Assembly (NCBI RefSeq): GCF_010686755.1
Contig: NZ_JAAGXA010000001.1
Location: forward strand, 646,492 to 710,491
Source of the DNA: Nocardioides zeae
GTDB lineage: Bacteria; Actinomycetota; Actinomycetes; Propionibacteriales; Nocardioidaceae
Direction: 5' to 3'
Length of the DNA: 64,000 bases
A program made the position numbers and the translations under genes. The notes under the pieces were generated by a model. The model saw only the letters and a program-made list of their open reading frames with translations. It ran no database searches and was not told where the DNA came from. The first letter of the stretch is position 1, and every line of letters begins with the position of its first letter. Positions 62,267-64,000 of the stretch are shown here, in pieces.

Positions 62267-62743
62267 ATGACCGACCCTGTGAACGATCGGCAGCGATCCC
62301 GCTGGGCACGCCGCCCCTCTCCGGCGCTCGCCGTCCTCGGGGGTACGGCGCTCGTCGTGGGCGGCTTCGTGGTGTGGCGCGCGCTGCCGCCGGCGCCCGA
62401 CGCGGAGCTGGACGGGTTGCGGGTGGTGACGAACACGGAGCGCGACAACGGCTTCGGCTTCGACGCGGTCGTCGGCGGGGAGCTGCGGCCGGTGGGCAGC
62501 TGCATCGGTGTCGGCGACGCCGACCATGCCTCCCTCGTCGTCTGGCCACGGGGCACGAAGGTCGAGGACGGTGCCATCGTCACGCCGGGAGGTATCCGGG
62601 TGCGGATGGGGGAGGAGCTGCGGGGCGGGGGCGGCTACACCGACGACCCGACCGACTTCGGGGCGGCAATCGACCCCGACATCCCCGACGACTGCCGGGC
62701 CGCCTCGTCGGGCGAGATCGCTGTGCTCAACGGCGACAACTAG
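62267..62743 (+). CDS. Membrane-anchored protein of unknown function
   Basis: A 158-residue protein with a basic N-terminus, one helix (ALAVLGGTALVVGGFVVW, residues about 20-37) and an extracytoplasmic domain with paired Cys (GSCIGVG and PDDCRAA) that could form a disulfide. No family was recognised. Its stop overlaps the convergent barstar-like gene by 4 bases. Confidence 0.65.
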   Translation: MTDPVNDRQRSRWARRPSPALAVLGGTALVVGGFVVWRALPPAPDAELDGLRVVTNTERDNGFGFDAVVGGELRPVGSCIGVGDADHASLVVWPRGTKVEDGAIVTPGGIRVRMGEELRGGGGYTDDPTDFGAAIDPDIPDDCRAASSGEIAVLNGDN

Positions 62744-63096
62744 GGAGCGCCGCCCCCGGTCACCGGCGCTCGGCCGTCCAGGTTCCACGTCAGGGTGAAG
62801 CCGTCTGCCGCCGCCTCGGACGACACGTCGGCAACCGTGGCTTCGAGTCGGCTGGCCGGGCCTGCGGACCGTGCTGCGAACCTGCTGTAGCCGCGCACGT
62901 CGACCGCGAGTGCCCGCGACGGGAGGCCGATCCTGTCGTCGCCGTCGACCACGTCGCGCAGACAGTCGACGAGTGCGTCCAGGTTGCCGCCGAAGTAGTC
63001 GGGGAACCGCAGGGCACGCGCCAAGGCACTGAGAGCCTCCTCGAGGTCGGCCCATTGCGATGCGTCGATCTCGACGCGCGTGGTCTCGAGGCTCAC
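62740..63096 (-). CDS. Barstar-like protein
   Basis: A protein of about 118 residues matching the barstar fold: a first strand (TRVEIDAS), DLEEALSALARALRFPDYFGGNLDALVDCLRDV (the barnase-binding helix region with FPxYxGxNLDAL), and a later central strand. Barstars bind and block small ribonucleases. No barnase-like gene is next to it. The start could be GTG 63096, or GTG 63135 with an added 13 residues. Confidence 0.82.
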   Translation of the reverse strand: MSLETTRVEIDASQWADLEEALSALARALRFPDYFGGNLDALVDCLRDVVDGDDRIGLPSRALAVDVRGYSRFAARSAGPASRLEATVADVSSEAAADGFTLTWNLDGRAPVTGGGAP

Positions 63097-63152
63097 CGCG
63101 GCAGGGTAGGCGCGGCGGGAATCCCTGACCGCCACCGACCGTTGGCCCCGGC

Positions 63153-63839
63153 ATGACCACCTTGGGACTCATTGGAGCAGGCAACATCGGCAGCACGCTC
63201 GCACGTCTCGCCGTCGCGGCGGGGTACGACGTCGTGCTCAGCAACAGCCGGGGACCGGAGTCGCTCGTCGACCTCGTCGCCGACATCGGCAACACGGCCC
63301 GCGCCGGGACGGTCGAGCAGGCGGCGCGGGACGGCGACGTGGTCGTCGTGACCGTCCCGCTGAAGGCCTACCGCGACGTGCCCGTCGAGCCGCTCGCCGG
63401 GAAGGTCGTGCTGGACACGAACAACTACTACCCGGAGCGCGACGGCCGGATCCCCGAGCTCGACGACGAGAGCACCACCACGAGCGAGCTGCTCCAGGCG
63501 CACCTGCCGGAGTCGCACGTGGTGAAGGTCTTCAACAACATCTTCTACCAGCACCTCCTCCTGCTGGCGCGACCGAACGGCGACCCCGAGCGCAGCGTGC
63601 TGCCCATCGCGGGCGACGACGCGGAGGCCAAGGCGACCGCGACGAAGGTGCTCGACGACCTCGGCTACGACGCCTACGACGTGGGTCCGCTCGCCGAGGG
63701 CTGGCGCTACCAGCGCGACCTCCCGGCGTACGCCGGCCTCTTCGTCGACGGCGACGACTGGGCCAACCCGCACCGCTCGACCGTCGCGCTCCTCGAGGAG
63801 AAGCTCGCGGCGGCGAAGCGCTACCGCGACCTGGCCTGA
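63153..63839 (+). CDS. NADPH-dependent F420 reductase-like oxidoreductase
   Basis: A 228-residue protein with the NADP fold LGLIGAGNIGSTLARLAVAAGYDVVLSNSRGPESL (Arg after SNS reads NADP), VVVVTVPLKAYRDVPV, and KVVLDTNNYYPERDG, all of which match the NADP-oxidoreductase coenzyme-F420-dependent family. F420 use would fit an actinobacterium. The ATG is directly after the barstar-like gene on the other strand. It is followed by a small hairpin and the insertion-sequence end. Confidence 0.85.
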   Translation: MTTLGLIGAGNIGSTLARLAVAAGYDVVLSNSRGPESLVDLVADIGNTARAGTVEQAARDGDVVVVTVPLKAYRDVPVEPLAGKVVLDTNNYYPERDGRIPELDDESTTTSELLQAHLPESHVVKVFNNIFYQHLLLLARPNGDPERSVLPIAGDDAEAKATATKVLDDLGYDAYDVGPLAEGWRYQRDLPAYAGLFVDGDDWANPHRSTVALLEEKLAAAKRYRDLA

Positions 63840-63847
63840 CCCGTTCC

Positions 63848-63862
63848 CCGCGCCGAGCGCGG
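63848..63862 (+). terminator. Small hairpin after the F420 reductase-like gene
   Basis: CCGCGC-CGA-GCGCGG forms a 6-bp stem with a 3-base loop, 9 bases after the stop. The following bases are AAAAGAAAA rather than T-rich, so termination in this direction is uncertain. Confidence 0.35.
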
Positions 63863-63873
63863 AAAAGAAAACG

Positions 63874-64000
63874 GGCTCTTGTGACTGATCCGTGGGTGGT
63901 TGAGCGCGTCTGGGAGTGAGGACACGCCGTTCCTGCCTAGGTTCTGGACTTGCGAAGGAACAGGACCGAAGAGCAAGGAACGGCGTGCAATCAGCGACTC
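63874..64000 (+). mobile_element. Probable left end of an ISL3-type insertion sequence (truncated by the window)
   Basis: GGCTCTTGTGACTGATCC begins at about 63874 and resembles the terminal repeats of ISL3-family elements, which start GGCTCTT. It follows an AT-rich octamer (AAGAAAAC region), as expected for the 8-bp AT-rich target duplication of that family. Within it, a GTG at 63985 with AAGGAA just upstream opens a frame reading VQSAT, the probable transposase start. The other end is outside the window. Confidence 0.55.

Overview
The window comes from a very GC-rich actinobacterium, most likely Nocardioides or another Nocardioidaceae. The indications are codon use saturated in G/C at third positions, frequent GTG starts, 4-bp ATGA/GTGA operon overlaps, a DUF222/13E12-type HNH gene, a PrpR/RamB-type regulator next to prpDBC and aceA-aceB, and a Streptomyces-like arrangement of cobalamin riboswitches in front of metE and nrdAB. 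No rRNA, tRNA or CRISPR array was seen. About 60 protein genes are supported.

Bases 1-26400 form a cobalamin-economy region. Four cobalamin riboswitches occur here. They precede (1) a three-gene peptide/nickel-type ABC importer with a fused dual ATPase and a fused dual permease, (2) metE, the B12-independent methionine synthase, (3) nrdAB, a class I B12-independent ribonucleotide reductase whose beta subunit has Phe at the usual radical-Tyr position, and (4) a btuC-btuD-btuF corrinoid-type importer. Between them lie the methylcitrate operon prpD-prpB-prpC plus an enoyl-CoA hydratase, a ZIP transporter, the PrpR/RamB-type regulator and the glyoxylate-shunt pair aceA-aceB. TTCGCA/TGCGAA half-sites lie in front of both prpD and aceA. 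The methylcitrate cycle is itself the B12-independent way to use propionyl-CoA, so the region groups B12-sparing enzymes with B12-related uptake.

Bases 26400-38000 are mixed housekeeping and accessory genes: an MFS permease; a membrane protein with a DUF4185-like C-terminal half; a fused acetyl/propionyl-CoA carboxylase carboxyltransferase divergent from a FadR-type regulator, with an inverted repeat between them; an adenosine-deaminase family enzyme; a flavodoxin-fold quinone reductase; a STAS-like protein; a DUF222-HNH protein; and an FAD oxidoreductase with a C-terminal Rieske domain.

Bases 38000-55700 are a surface-polysaccharide locus. It contains a polyprenyl-phosphate sugar-1-phosphate transferase, two left-handed beta-helix acyltransferases, a Gfo/Idh/MocA dehydrogenase, an epimerase, two DegT aminotransferases, a Wzx-like flippase, an O-antigen-ligase-like polymerase, two Wzz-like proteins, several glycosyltransferases, and a 947-residue WecG-GT2-GT2 fusion. 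It is followed by a regulator group (two LuxR-type response regulators, one degenerate receiver protein and a histidine-kinase-like membrane protein).

The right end carries a large-subunit catalase, a 74-bp concentric palindrome, a small membrane protein, a barstar-like protein and an F420-type NADP reductase. The window then ends inside what looks like the left end of an ISL3-type insertion sequence.
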